A stretch of DNA of 58,162 nt from a virus: positions 1 to 58,162 of IMG/VR virus record IMGVR_UViG_3300015076_000001; one strand, given 5' to 3'. Below, one piece after another: positions 38,533 to 46,629 of this stretch (positions are counted from its first letter, which is position 1; every line of letters starts with the position of its first letter). A model generated the notes under the pieces. That model was not told where the DNA came from. It searched no databases and saw nothing but the letters and a program-made list of their open reading frames with translations. The translations under genes and the position numbers were made by a program.

Positions 38533-38981
38533 CAGAACGGCGCCTGGTCTGAGTCGGCCGAACTCGTCCACGGATCTGATTCGGCAGGGGCGGAACGGCC
38601 GCCACCCTCCGAACCGGCCGAGACTTTCGTGACCTTGACCGTGGCGCTCTTCACGCTCACGCCGAACTCGTCGACCTCGAGCTCGACAACGGTCCGCTTC
38701 TGACCGTCGACCTCAAACGAACGCTGCTTGAGCCGCCCCGACACGAGGACGCGGGCGCCCTTCTGGAGGTCGGACTCGGCCAGATTCTCGGCGGGCTTCT
38801 TCCAAAGCGCGCACCTCATAAACAGCGTGTCACCGTCCTTCCATTCGCCGCTCTGCCGATCAAAGTTGCGCGGCGTGGAAGCGATTGTAAAATTGGCCAC
38901 CGCAGCGCCGCTTGGGGTGAAACGCAACTCGGGCGGTGCGACCAAATTGCCGCATACGGTGATCAGAGTTTCGCCTGCCAT
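38532..38981 (-). CDS. ssb: single-stranded DNA-binding protein
   Basis: 149 aa, ATG at 38981. The OB fold covers residues 1-115 ([77 protein letters not shown]). A Gly/Ser/Pro linker leads to the acidic tip DSDQAPF, close to the canonical D-x-x-P-F that docks partner proteins. It protects ssDNA during phage replication. Confidence 0.94.
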   Translation of the reverse strand: MAGETLITVCGNLVAPPELRFTPSGAAVANFTIASTPRNFDRQSGEWKDGDTLFMRCALWKKPAENLAESDLQKGARVLVSGRLKQRSFEVDGQKRTVVELEVDEFGVSVKSATVKVTKVSAGSEGGGRSAPAESDPWTSSADSDQAPF

Positions 38982-38982
38982 G

Positions 38983-39531
38983 TCAGACTCCTGCCTTCTC
39001 AGAAAGCGCTTTGAGGGCGAGCCCCGTCACCGTCACGCCGTTCTCGGCGGTGTGCACCTCAGGCTCAGGGTCGATACCGAGTCGGACGCAGATGTCCGAC
39101 AGGCCAGGCGCATCCGACAAGCGCAGGCCCAACACGCCGGCCGCGTATGGGCCGATCTCGCCGAGCCGGTAGTTCCACGGCTCCGGGTGCAGTCCGGCCT
39201 GGCGGAACGCCTTGACCAGCCATGCGCAGTCAGCGCGGCCGATGTTCGCCCCCGCGATGCACTGCCCGCGCAACACGTGATGCAGGCGCCGCGTCTCGGT
39301 GCCGTCGTCCTGCGGTTTCCCTGCGAGCCGGTCCAGGTAGCCGTTGATCCGCAGCGCATCCGGGTGGCCGTGCTTGCGCACCCAGCCCTCGTCGTGGAAA
39401 GGGATGAAAGATCCCCGTTCGTCCGTGTCGAGGTCCCACCACGCGATCTCGACTGCGATGTCCTGATCCGTGAGCCCAGTACTTTCACAATCCACCACGA
39501 CCGTGCGCCGCTTCGGGGTCTCGCCGCTCAT
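38983..39531 (-). CDS. DnaQ-like 3'-5' exonuclease
   Basis: 182 aa from ATG at 39531. [23 protein letters not shown] holds the first two DEDD acids; [21 protein letters not shown] the next motif; the C-terminal [11 protein letters not shown] region would hold the last helix, though the final His-x4-Asp is not clear. It could proofread host polymerase or process DNA ends. It sits between ssb and nucleotide genes. Confidence 0.8.
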   Translation of the reverse strand: MSGETPKRRTVVVDCESTGLTDQDIAVEIAWWDLDTDERGSFIPFHDEGWVRKHGHPDALRINGYLDRLAGKPQDDGTETRRLHHVLRGQCIAGANIGRADCAWLVKAFRQAGLHPEPWNYRLGEIGPYAAGVLGLRLSDAPGLSDICVRLGIDPEPEVHTAENGVTVTGLALKALSEKAGV

Positions 39532-39959
39532 GCCGACACCCCCGCCAGGAACGCCGGAGAGAAGGCCAGGACAAACCGCTTCCAGTCCGGGTACCACTCC
39601 ACCTGCGGCAACGTCTGGAAGATGTTCTCCCTCGCGCCGACGACGATGACCCGCTTGCCCGCGGCGAGAGCCATGCCCAGCTCGACATGACGCCCACCCG
39701 TTGTGGACGGCCCGTACTGCGTGAACACGATCACCGTGTCCGCAGCAAGCAGATCCGCCATGTCGTGCAGGGCGTACGGGGCGCAGCGCTCCGGGTCGGC
39801 GTTCATCACGTCCGGGGTGAGGCCATCCACCCCGATCTCACCGGAGACGTCGGTGTCGATCCACGACGAGGTGATCTCATGCCCGAACGCCGTGAGCACG
39901 TCGCGGACACCGAGCATTTCCTGCTGGGCACTGAAACGGGCAGCAAGGTAGATCTTCAT
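39528..39959 (-). CDS. nucleoside 2-deoxyribosyltransferase-like protein
   Basis: 143 aa from ATG at 39959. It begins MKIYLAARFSAQQEMLGVRDVLTAFGHEITSSW, then HDMADLLAADTVIVFTQYGPSTTGGRHVELGMALAAGKRVIVVG, where Asp and the GGRHVE motif mark the active site of this Rossmann-like family. It may salvage or exchange bases in deoxynucleosides for phage DNA. Directly beside MazG. Confidence 0.83.
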   Translation of the reverse strand: MKIYLAARFSAQQEMLGVRDVLTAFGHEITSSWIDTDVSGEIGVDGLTPDVMNADPERCAPYALHDMADLLAADTVIVFTQYGPSTTGGRHVELGMALAAGKRVIVVGARENIFQTLPQVEWYPDWKRFVLAFSPAFLAGVSA

Positions 39960-40291
39960 GCCGCGTCCCCGATCCCGTGTCCCTGCGGGTTGGCCTTCCA
40001 GTCCCGGGCCGACACCACCGCCCACCGTTCGGTCACCGCGTCCGCGAGCTCGAAGCCGTAGAACGAGGCGACGTCGCAGAGCTTGATGAACACGTCCGCG
40101 GTTTCCTTGCGGAGTTCCGCATCCCATTCGGCGCGGGTGCCGCGGATGCCCTGACTGCGCTTCACCGCTGCCCGCATGACCTCGCCGACCTCTTCGGCGA
40201 GACCGCCGACGGTGGCCAGCTCATTGCCGTGCCCGAAGTTGTGTTCCACCCAGGCGTTGACTTCGCCCTGTAGATCTCGAATGTCGGTCAT
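39956..40291 (-). CDS. mazG: MazG-like nucleotide pyrophosphohydrolase
   Basis: 111 aa. Helices carry the Mg-binding set GLAEEVGEVMRAAVKR and ELRKETADVFIKLCDVASFYG (E-x2-E and E-x2-D). MazG proteins hydrolyse NTP/dNTPs or lower ppGpp, easing host starvation signalling during infection. Confidence 0.85.
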   Translation of the reverse strand: MTDIRDLQGEVNAWVEHNFGHGNELATVGGLAEEVGEVMRAAVKRSQGIRGTRAEWDAELRKETADVFIKLCDVASFYGFELADAVTERWAVVSARDWKANPQGHGIGDAA

Positions 40292-40758
40292 GCCGCTTTC
40301 CTTTCAAGAGGGGTGGTCCCGCCATCGGCGGTGAGGTAGTGCCAGCCCCGATTCGCGAGCCACACGGGCACGTCGGCGGGGTCGGCGTAGGCAGACACCG
40401 ACCAGCCGCGTTCTTTCGCGAGGGCCGGGTTGATCGTGATCAGGCCATGGCATCCGGTGCTTCCGGTGCCGCAGCAGTGCAGGCCGTTCGCTGCGTCCCA
40501 GGCGCCGCCCTGGCCTTTGTTCTTGCGGTGGTGCCAGTTCGTAGCCGGGGCACGACCGCACACTTCGCAGCGGCCCTCTGAGCGTGCGGCTACAAGGGCG
40601 CGGGCTCGAGCTTCGGCGGGGTCACGCTTCGCAGGCTTCGGCTTTGGCTTCGCAGCTGCGCGCGAAAGTTCAGCCCCTCGTCTCAGCGCCCCGGTTGCCT
40701 TGAGACGAGAGGAGCGGGGCTTGAAACCCTTGCCGCGAGAGATGCTGGAGCGCTTCAT
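40288..40758 (-). CDS. HNH endonuclease
   Basis: 156 aa, ATG at 40758. A long basic Lys/Ala N-terminus (KRSSISRGKGFKPRSSRLKATG, AAKPKPKPAKRDPAEARARAL) is followed by GRCEVCGRAPATNWHHRKNKGQGGAWDAANGLHCCGTGSTGCHGLI, a His-Me finger with two zinc Cys pairs, and a C-terminal small domain (YADPADVPVWLANRGWHYLTADGG). It probably acts in recombination near the Sak4-like gene. Confidence 0.83.
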   Translation of the reverse strand: MKRSSISRGKGFKPRSSRLKATGALRRGAELSRAAAKPKPKPAKRDPAEARARALVAARSEGRCEVCGRAPATNWHHRKNKGQGGAWDAANGLHCCGTGSTGCHGLITINPALAKERGWSVSAYADPADVPVWLANRGWHYLTADGGTTPLERKAA

Positions 40759-40952
40759 GACGACTCCCCCGGAGTAGACTCGTCAGCAGCATCCGAGGGG
40801 GCGCAGGCCGGGCAGGTATCCCGGCGGTGGCCGTCCTCGTCGCGCTCAGTCCGCCATCCACGCCGAGCGCGCACTGCGGCAGGGTGATCCGCCGTGTAGA
40901 CCCAGTGTCCGCACTGGTCGCAGTGAACGGTGACGATCGTCGTGAGGCTCAC
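40755..40952 (-). CDS. small zinc ribbon protein
   Basis: 65 aa. VHCDQCGHWVYTADHP and RRDTCPACAPSDAADE give a four-Cys ribbon separated by a basic loop. Coupled to neighbours by 4-base overlaps. Confidence 0.65.
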   Translation of the reverse strand: MSLTTIVTVHCDQCGHWVYTADHPAAVRARRGWRTERDEDGHRRDTCPACAPSDAADESTPGESS

Positions 40953-41302
40953 GGCGTCGCCCCCGAACCGGCAAGGCTGGTCTCAGCCCGCAGTGCAGCC
41001 CCGAGTGAGCGGCCCACGTCGACCCGCAACTTCACGGACTCGATCTGCCTGCGCAGCCCCCGCACCGTCGCTTCCGCGAGCTCCGCGGCAAGACGCTGCG
41101 CGTGGGTGGATTCGATGCTGACGTGCTTGCGGATGTCCATCGCACCCTCGGCCCTGAGGAACGCCTTGGACAGGGCGAGCGTGTAGTCCTCGCGGGCGTT
41201 GACAGCCGTGATCTCAGCCCGGCCGATCTCCTGCACGAGTTCGTCGAGCTGTCGGGAGAGCTTCGCCAGTTGGGCGGCGACGTCGTTGGACGTGATCGTC
41301 AC
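40949..41302 (-). CDS. helical protein paired with the Sak4-like ATPase
   Basis: 117 aa. Helical with coiled-coil tendency (AAQLAKLSRQLDELVQEIGRAEITAVNAREDYTLALSKAFLRAEG), ending GAALRAETSLAGSGATP. Its stop-start coupling to the ATPase gene suggests a partner in recombination. Not recognised. Confidence 0.65.
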   Translation of the reverse strand: MTITSNDVAAQLAKLSRQLDELVQEIGRAEITAVNAREDYTLALSKAFLRAEGAMDIRKHVSIESTHAQRLAAELAEATVRGLRRQIESVKLRVDVGRSLGAALRAETSLAGSGATP

Positions 41303-42222
41303 GGCTGCGCACCATTCGTGGCCGCCGACAGAGCCCGGCCGCGGGAGACGACCAGCGCCTCCAGGACGGTCGGGTTGCCCTGCCCGTCGGTCACGGGGGC
41401 GTTGCCGAGGCCCGCGGTCTTCACGGTGGCCAGCAGGTCCCGCAAGGTGGCAACGGTGGCGTCCGGGTCGAGCGCGTCAGCCCGGTAGGCCAGCGGCCCG
41501 GCGACCTCTTCGCCGTCGGCCAGCCAGTCCCGGATCGTGACTGCCAACTCTTCGCCCGGCTTCACGATCACCGCGCCGTTGAGCATCGGGATACGGGTCT
41601 TCGACACCGACAGCGTGTTCTCGTGGTCCAGGTCGCCCACCAGGTCGAACTCGTACTCCAGACCCTCGCGCTGCTGCGGCTTCATGCCGACCTTCACCGG
41701 CTTGGACTTGCCGCGGTCGTCCTTCTCGATGACGTACTCGGTCTTCACCCGCAGCGTCGCGATGACGTGGCCGGGGTAGGAGACGATGGCGTCGACCATG
41801 CGGCGCTCGACCGGCGCCATCTCCTTCCACCCGGAGGAGTACGAGGAGTTGGAGCGCGACGCCGCGGTGCGCTTGTCGACCTGCTCCAACATGCCGTCGA
41901 CACCCATCCAGTAGTGGCTCCAGGAGTCGATGAGGACCGCCGGGAACCCCGCGCCCGCAGCAACGCCGAGCGCCTCAATGAGGGCGTCAGGCGCGAAGGA
42001 CTGGGGGCTGGCGTGCTTGAACCGCCACCCGTTCTCTCCCGCGTACTTGGCGGCCGAACCGCGCTCGGTGTCGATGACGGCGAGCTGCCCGCCTTCGGCC
42101 TGCGCGAGGTAGCAGCCCAGCAGGAGACCCGTCCAGGTCTTGCCTGAGCCGGAAGGACCGGCCAGAGCGATGCGCGCCTTGGCCGCTCGCTTCGTGGCGT
42201 CTTCGAACAGGATCGTGCTCAC
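41299..42222 (-). CDS. Sak4-like RecA-fold recombination ATPase
   Basis: 307 aa, GTG at 42222. Walker A GPSGSGKT at 22-29; LAVIDTERGSAAKYA; Walker B FPAVLIDSWSHYW; MIATLRVKTEY-type strand; EYEFDLVGDLDHENTLSVSKTRIP. The layout is that of phage Sak4 single-strand annealing/strand-exchange helpers, which work with SSB (also encoded here). C-terminal extension about 240-307 is variable. Confidence 0.88.
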   Translation of the reverse strand: MSTILFEDATKRAAKARIALAGPSGSGKTWTGLLLGCYLAQAEGGQLAVIDTERGSAAKYAGENGWRFKHASPQSFAPDALIEALGVAAGAGFPAVLIDSWSHYWMGVDGMLEQVDKRTAASRSNSSYSSGWKEMAPVERRMVDAIVSYPGHVIATLRVKTEYVIEKDDRGKSKPVKVGMKPQQREGLEYEFDLVGDLDHENTLSVSKTRIPMLNGAVIVKPGEELAVTIRDWLADGEEVAGPLAYRADALDPDATVATLRDLLATVKTAGLGNAPVTDGQGNPTVLEALVVSRGRALSAATNGAQP

Positions 42223-42455
42223 GCTGCGTCCTTCGGCTTATCGGTTCGGGTCGCGAGGATGACGAGAGGGATCGGGTCCTGGCCCTCTTCAGGCCGACAA
42301 TGTGGGCAGCGCACACGGCCCACTGCGGGGCCGGTGACGATGCGAACCAAACCCACAGGGCGGCCGTCGCAGAGCGCGCAAAATCCGGGGGCAGACCAGC
42401 GGATCGCTACGGACTGGTAGCGGTCGATCGGGACGGAGCGGAGATGGCGGGTCAT
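42219..42455 (-). CDS. small zinc ribbon protein
   Basis: 78 aa from ATG at 42455. CALCDGRPVGLVRIVTGPAVGRVRCPHCRPEEGQD is a four-Cys site in a basic protein. Function unknown. Confidence 0.62.
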   Translation of the reverse strand: MTRHLRSVPIDRYQSVAIRWSAPGFCALCDGRPVGLVRIVTGPAVGRVRCPHCRPEEGQDPIPLVILATRTDKPKDAA

Positions 42456-43039
42456 GACGCCTCGCTCTCGGCGGCTGGGAGGACGGGCTGCCCGTCCCAC
42501 GTGATCACCCGGGCATCGACCAGGCGAGTGATCGCCGCGGCGGCGTTCTTGTCCGGCACTACCCGCAACACCCCGCCAGGGCGAACCCGCGTGATACCCG
42601 GAGCGGCTGCCTCGCCGGTGGCCTTGGACTGCTCCACCGCGGCGGCGATGGCCTCCCGTGTCACCTGCTCCTCAGAGCAGGTCAGGTGCGGGGCGTGCTC
42701 GTGCAGGACAACGAACACCTCGTCGAGCTGATCCACCTCATGCCAACCAATGCCGGGAAGCAGGACGAACGCCACCGCCGTCACACACCCCGGGAACGTG
42801 GCCAGGTGCGCGCGCAGGGCGGACTCGTCGGTCACCCTCCACTCAGGCGCCGGGTCTGTGCGTTGGACATATCCGAGGGCGGCGTCGTCGACGGGGCTGC
42901 GGAACGTCTGCTTCGACCCCGCGATGTAGCCGACGCCGATGATGGCCTTGGCCTTGTCCTGCTCAGCCTTGATGCGTTGGGCAAGGGAGGCCAGGACGAG
43001 GGCGCGGATCTCCGGGGCGAGCGGAGCGGGGGCGGTCAC
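42452..43039 (-). CDS. hypothetical early protein
   Basis: 195 aa from GTG at 43039 (GTGA overlap). Helical start (PEIRALVLASLAQRIKAEQDKAKAIIGVGYIAGSKQTFRSPVDD), middle ALGYVQRTDPAPEWRVTDESALRAHL, and a C-terminal region with GGVLRVVPDKNAAAAITRLVDARVITWDG. It is similar in style to conserved actinophage early proteins; no function assigned. Confidence 0.68.
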   Translation of the reverse strand: MTAPAPLAPEIRALVLASLAQRIKAEQDKAKAIIGVGYIAGSKQTFRSPVDDAALGYVQRTDPAPEWRVTDESALRAHLATFPGCVTAVAFVLLPGIGWHEVDQLDEVFVVLHEHAPHLTCSEEQVTREAIAAAVEQSKATGEAAAPGITRVRPGGVLRVVPDKNAAAAITRLVDARVITWDGQPVLPAAESEAS

Positions 43040-43248
43040 TTGTCGACCTCCGCGACGATCCGCCGCACCGTGCCCGAACCGTCGACAATCCAACTGATCA
43101 GGAACGCCACCAGGTAGCTCGCCCAGTACCCGAGCGGGACGATGGGCCAGCCGTAGTCGTGCAGGAACGCTGTCAGCCACATGACCGGCAGCGCCAGCAG
43201 CAGGCAGTAGGCCAGGCCGAGAACGATCTCCAGTACAGCCTTCATCAC
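43036..43248 (-). CDS. small two-span membrane protein
   Basis: 70 aa. Helices VLEIVLGLAYCLLLALPVMWLTAFL and WPIVPLGYWASYLVAFLISWIV, then a polar tail. Possible superinfection-exclusion or membrane-stress role; no evidence beyond topology. Confidence 0.62.
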   Translation of the reverse strand: MMKAVLEIVLGLAYCLLLALPVMWLTAFLHDYGWPIVPLGYWASYLVAFLISWIVDGSGTVRRIVAEVDK

Positions 43249-43598
43249 GCGCTCGCCTTCTCGTCGATGTCGTGCAGCAAGCCGGGCATGGGTCCGTAAC
43301 GGAGGTCAGCCCAGTCGGCCTGCTCCCGTCGGATGGCCGGGTCGTGAAAAGTCAGCAGCCAGGCCCCGCGGAAAGACCGGTCAGAACGCATCGACCAGGC
43401 GCGGGCCTTCTCGGCGTCGCGGAAGGCGTTGCGGAACTCCAACTCCACCGACCAGTCATCCGAGCCATCACACTTCGGGCAGCTTTGAGGTCCGGCGCAG
43501 CCGCAGCGCAGCCCCGAATAGGAGTGACCCCAACCCTGCGGCTCGTAACGGGAGCCGTACACGGGCAACGGCTCGTCGTCGTAACGGAGGTCGCTCAC
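43245..43598 (-). CDS. hypothetical protein with Cys cluster
   Basis: 117 aa from the GTG at 43598 that overlaps the upstream TGA; a GTG one codon earlier is possible. SGLRCGCAGPQSCPKCDGSDDW is a metal-like site, followed by a charged helix (FRNAFRDAEKARAWSMRSDRS) and PAIRREQADWADLRYG. Not recognised. Confidence 0.62.
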   Translation of the reverse strand: MSDLRYDDEPLPVYGSRYEPQGWGHSYSGLRCGCAGPQSCPKCDGSDDWSVELEFRNAFRDAEKARAWSMRSDRSFRGAWLLTFHDPAIRREQADWADLRYGPMPGLLHDIDEKASA

Positions 43599-43798
43599 CA
43601 CTTCCCCCTTCTCAACGGGGTGGGCAGGTACGGCTGGAAGGGATGAGGCTCAGCGGCATACAAATCCGCCAACGTGTCGCCGACGTGAGATGTGCAGCTG
43701 CGGGTGTCCGGTCCGACCTGCCACGTTGCGGGCGCTTCGCAGATGACGCAGGAAGACGCCGAGAAGATCGAAACCGGCGCGACAGGCGTGGCGGTCAT
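43595..43798 (-). CDS. small Cys-containing protein
   Basis: 67 aa, ATG at 43798. SASSCVICEAPATWQVGPDTRSCTSHVGDTLADLY has Cys-x2-Cys and Cys-x2-His, a compact zinc finger. Coupled at both ends. Confidence 0.6.
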   Translation of the reverse strand: MTATPVAPVSIFSASSCVICEAPATWQVGPDTRSCTSHVGDTLADLYAAEPHPFQPYLPTPLRRGKW

Positions 43799-44070
43799 GT
43801 CTGGTCTCCCCCGTCCCCAGAAGAGAGACGGGCGGCAGAGACGCGCTCACCCTCATTGACCTGGCGTTGTAGTACGCGGTTCGCGGCGGCGAGGGCCGTC
43901 TTGTCGCAGAGCTTCTGCAAGCGATCACGGTCGGAGCGGAGCTGCTCAACCTCGCCCAGCGCGTCGGCCACGAGAGCGGCAGTCGCTCCCGAGAGGGTGA
44001 CGCTGCCGTCAGTGGCACTGACGAGGCGGAGCAGGGCGCGCGTCTTCTCTAGGTCGGTGCGCTCAGTCAT
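43795..44070 (-). CDS. small coiled-coil protein
   Basis: 91 aa from ATG at 44070. LEKTRALLRLVSATDGSVTLSGATAALVADALGEVEQLRSDRDRLQKLCDKTALAAANRVLQRQV is helical with a leucine-rich heptad stretch. Not recognised. Confidence 0.6.
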   Translation of the reverse strand: MTERTDLEKTRALLRLVSATDGSVTLSGATAALVADALGEVEQLRSDRDRLQKLCDKTALAAANRVLQRQVNEGERVSAARLSSGDGGDQT

Positions 44071-44320
44071 TGCGGGTCCCCCGCTCCGACGTGGAAGCCG
44101 GGACGGAGGGCGCATCAAACGTGTCCCGCCACCGCGAAGTCGCCTCGTCAAGCCACGGGACGGACATCGCCTGAACGGCAGCCAGGGCCAACGTTGCGTG
44201 CACCTGGGCGCGCAGGAGGAGCGCGGGTTCTTCGTCGGCGGGAAGATCCCTGGTGCCAATGTCGCGAGCGGTGTTGCCAAGAATCCGCTCGGCCTCGCGG
44301 TAGTGCTGCGCGGCGTTCAC
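44063..44320 (-). CDS. small helical protein
   Basis: 85 aa from GTG at 44320 (GTGA overlap). VNAAQHYREAERILGNTARDIGTRD and EEPALLLRAQVHATLALAAVQAM. The first helix resembles a segment (EILGNTARELVAAKAQV) of the antirepressor encoded upstream, perhaps by chance. Function unknown. Confidence 0.58.
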   Translation of the reverse strand: MNAAQHYREAERILGNTARDIGTRDLPADEEPALLLRAQVHATLALAAVQAMSVPWLDEATSRWRDTFDAPSVPASTSERGTRND

Positions 44321-44496
44321 TTGCCTCGCCCCGATCCAATAGAGAAGGCCGCGACGATCAGCGCAACCCCGATGTAAGGGGCAAGGGAGAGCCCGACCAT
44401 CGGCCACGTCGTGTCCTGCGACGGGCCGGTGCTCTCGCCGCACGCAGCGCAGAAGGTGAGGACCAAGAGCGCCGCAGCGAGTAGGCGAGTGGTCAT
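44317..44496 (-). CDS. small secreted or membrane protein
   Basis: 59 aa from ATG at 44496. A signal-like start (MTTRLLAAALLVLTFCAACGES) has a weak lipobox (CAAC). A second hydrophobic helix (MVGLSLAPYIGVALIVAAFSIG) anchors the C-terminus. Could be a membrane-exposed accessory protein. Confidence 0.58.
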   Translation of the reverse strand: MTTRLLAAALLVLTFCAACGESTGPSQDTTWPMVGLSLAPYIGVALIVAAFSIGSGRGK

Positions 44497-44759
44497 GATT
44501 CGTGCTCCCAATCCTCGGAGGCGGGCAGCGCGATAGATGCCCAGAAGTCGACGGGGATTCCCCCGGCCTGCATGTGGTTCGCGGCGTAACGGGCGCAGAT
44601 GATCGCGACCTTCTCCGGTCGCACACCCTGGTCGTCGGCAGCGGCTTGAAGCGCCGCCAAAGCGTCGGACGTGGCCGTGTTCGTCTCGCGGGACATGTGC
44701 CGTACCAGGGCGATCGCTGTGCGGATTTCGGCGTGAGTGCCGACGGGGGGCTGTGTCAT
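44493..44759 (-). CDS. small helical protein
   Basis: 88 aa. THAEIRTAIALVRHMSRETNTATSDALAALQAAADDQGVRPEKVAIICARYAANHMQAGG, all-helical, ends DWEHES. Directly downstream of the antirepressor in the operon. Not recognised. Confidence 0.6.
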   Translation of the reverse strand: MTQPPVGTHAEIRTAIALVRHMSRETNTATSDALAALQAAADDQGVRPEKVAIICARYAANHMQAGGIPVDFWASIALPASEDWEHES

Positions 44760-45565
44760 GAGGCCACGTCCTCAACCCGCAGGTGGTTGTGCAGCCACTC
44801 CAAGCCCTTGACCGTCACCCGGATCTGCGGCGGATCAAAGATCAGCTCAGCGGTACGCGGGTGGTAGTGGGACTGCGGAAGCTCCATCAGCCGACCTGAC
44901 TCGATCGCGGTCTGGTAGGCGCGCCACCGCTGGTCGGCGCGGCCCCGGAAGATCCAGCCGAGATCCGACAGAACGGTGAACAGGCGCCGCTCCCCGATCT
45001 TGATGTTGGGGTCGCGAGACAGCAGCTTCGCCGCGTCAGCCACGGACAAGTCACCGGCAGCAGTAGCGAGGGTGTTCCACGACTCGGCCGCCGGAGCCAG
45101 TGCCTTGACCTGCGCCTTAGCGGCGACCAATTCACGGGCGGTGTTGCCCAGGATCTCGACGACAGCGAGGACGCCCTCAGGGGTGGAGATGTCCGGGACC
45201 GCGACGGATGCAGCCGCGACGGCGGCGACTTCGCCACGGCGGTAGCGGGGCAGCAGGTCGGACGTCACCCAGCGCTTGAACTCCCGCGCTTCAGGCTTCG
45301 GCGACTGGAACACCAGGTCGTAGAGGCCGGACTCGTTGACGACCGTGACCTCTTGGACCTGCGGAGCGATACCCCGGAAGTACTGCGGAGTATCTGACCT
45401 GCGCAGACGGCGGACGTCCCGATCATCGACCCGGCGCAGCGCCGACGTGGTGTCCTTGAGGGCGCAGATCGCACAGACGTCGACCGCTAGGAACCACGGC
45501 TCGCCGTCCAGGATGAGGGTCCGGACCTCGTGGTCGCGGAAGGTGAACAGTTCGATCTCGCTCAT
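44756..45565 (-). CDS. phage antirepressor (Bro-N plus KilAC domains)
   Basis: 269 aa, ATG at 45565. Bro-N domain at 1-110 (LFTFRDHEVRTLILDGEPWFLAVDVCAICALKDTTSALRRV, VNESGLYDLVFQSPKPEAREFKRWVTSDLLPRYRRG). KilAC/ANT domain at about 150-265 (DLSVADAAKLLSRDPNIKIGERRLFTVLSDLGWIFRG, IRVTVKGLEWLHNHL). Antirepressors release phage repressors or host regulators. Its place early in the leftward operon, after the divergent promoter, fits a switch role. Confidence 0.9.
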   Translation of the reverse strand: MSEIELFTFRDHEVRTLILDGEPWFLAVDVCAICALKDTTSALRRVDDRDVRRLRRSDTPQYFRGIAPQVQEVTVVNESGLYDLVFQSPKPEAREFKRWVTSDLLPRYRRGEVAAVAAASVAVPDISTPEGVLAVVEILGNTARELVAAKAQVKALAPAAESWNTLATAAGDLSVADAAKLLSRDPNIKIGERRLFTVLSDLGWIFRGRADQRWRAYQTAIESGRLMELPQSHYHPRTAELIFDPPQIRVTVKGLEWLHNHLRVEDVAS

Positions 45566-45849
45566 CGGGTCGCCTCCGCGTTCTTGCTGGCCAGCGCGAA
45601 CTCAGCAAGCCGTTGGATCGCGTCAGCAGCCGCGTACATCGACTTCACGGTGTCGTAGGCCATGTCGGCCGCACGGCTGTCGCGTTGGCCATCGGCCCAC
45701 CGCTCCCGCGTCCGCGCCTTCTTTCGGAGTTCACTGGCGGCGTCGGCTACGCATCGGATGGCGAACGCGTCCAAGTCGACGTCACGGAGCGCTTCGGGCG
45801 GTGATCCGGGGTTCGGGTTGCCCTCTCCGGGGCGGATGAGCTCGCTCAC
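45562..45849 (-). CDS. small helical protein
   Basis: 95 aa, GTG at 45849. VDLDAFAIRCVADAASELRKKARTRERWADGQRDSRAADMAYDTVKSMYAAADAIQRLAEFAL is helical and charged. Not recognised. Confidence 0.6.
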   Translation of the reverse strand: MSELIRPGEGNPNPGSPPEALRDVDLDAFAIRCVADAASELRKKARTRERWADGQRDSRAADMAYDTVKSMYAAADAIQRLAEFALASKNAEATR

Positions 45850-46217
45850 ACCGCACCGCCGCGCAGGATCGCCAGAGCCGACTCAGGCCAGTACGTGCCC
45901 GCGTCCCACGCGTCGTCCGCGGTCTCGTACCGCCAGCACTCCTCTACCTCTCCGTCAACGAGCAGGCCAGGAGCGGCCCAGACGGAGGCGAGGAAGACGT
46001 AGGTGTCGTCGGCCGGGACCGGTTCGCCATCGGCGAGGATCGGACCGCCGGTCGAACCCCAGTCCGACATCAGCCCGGCGTCGGCGTCGGTTATGCCGCG
46101 CTCGACGATGCGGCGGGCGGCGTCGTCCCAGTCGAACACACGCATGCGGGCGTGCTGGTTGGCCTCCGCGCGGACGAACGCGGCCATGGTGCCGATGTCG
46201 GCAGGAAGGTTGTTCAT
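45846..46217 (-). CDS. hypothetical early protein
   Basis: 123 aa, ATG at 46217 in a TGATG overlap. NNLPADIGTMAAFVRAEANQHARMRVFDWDDAARRIVERGITDADAGL then an acidic beta part (GEPVPADDTYVFLASVWAAPGLLVDGEVEECWRYETADDAW). Acidic overall. Not recognised. Confidence 0.62.
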   Translation of the reverse strand: MNNLPADIGTMAAFVRAEANQHARMRVFDWDDAARRIVERGITDADAGLMSDWGSTGGPILADGEPVPADDTYVFLASVWAAPGLLVDGEVEECWRYETADDAWDAGTYWPESALAILRGGAV

Positions 46218-46456
46218 CAGAAGCTGTCCTCATCTGAGTTGGCGCGGAGCATCGCGCTGGTCATGCCGCCGGTGACGTCACGGCGGGCCTGGAAGTTGAT
46301 GGCGCCGATGGCGCGGTCGACCTGAGCGGCCCACCCATGGCCAACGGAGCCACAAGAACAGCGGCACGTGGCCGGGTGGGAGGTGGCGAGACGGCAGCTC
46401 GCGTCGTCGCAGATGTCCGGCAGGACCGTGGTGTCCTGGGTAAGTACGCTGGTCAA
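46217..46456 (-). CDS. small Cys-rich protein, first gene of the leftward operon
   Basis: 79 aa from TTG at 46456 with GGAAGG 6 bases upstream. DICDDASCRLATSHPATCRCSCGSVGHGWAAQVDRAI contains five Cys and two His; the RCSCGSVGHG motif recurs in small actinophage proteins. It is the first gene behind the leftward promoter, so it is probably made very early. Confidence 0.65.
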   Translation of the reverse strand: MTSVLTQDTTVLPDICDDASCRLATSHPATCRCSCGSVGHGWAAQVDRAIGAINFQARRDVTGGMTSAMLRANSDEDSF

Positions 46457-46531
46457 CGTGACCCTTCCGTAGCGGTTGGTGTTGCCGCGGATCCCCGTCG
46501 TGTCTTGGCGGATGAGGCGGGGATCCGTGCT

Positions 46532-46629
46532 TGTTTCTGTCGCCACAGAATAGGCCCGAACGGGCCGGTTGCGCAAGTTGATCCGGCGTGTTTCTGTCGC
46601 TACACTTATGGCCATGGCCGTAGCGACAG
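46532..46629. promoter_or_regulatory. divergent promoters with three operator boxes
   Basis: Rightward promoter: TTGATC (46578-46583), 17-base spacer, TACACT (46601-46606), start near the ATG at 46614 (leaderless). Leftward promoter: TTGCGC (46576-46571), 17 bases, TATTCT (46553-46548). Boxes: TGTTTCTGTCGCCACA (46532-46547), TGTTTCTGTCGCTACA (46589-46604) and the inverse GTAGCGACAG (46620-46629). Each -10 touches a box, so one repressor could close both. A TTGCGCAA octamer (46569-46576) lies on the leftward -35. Confidence 0.75.
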
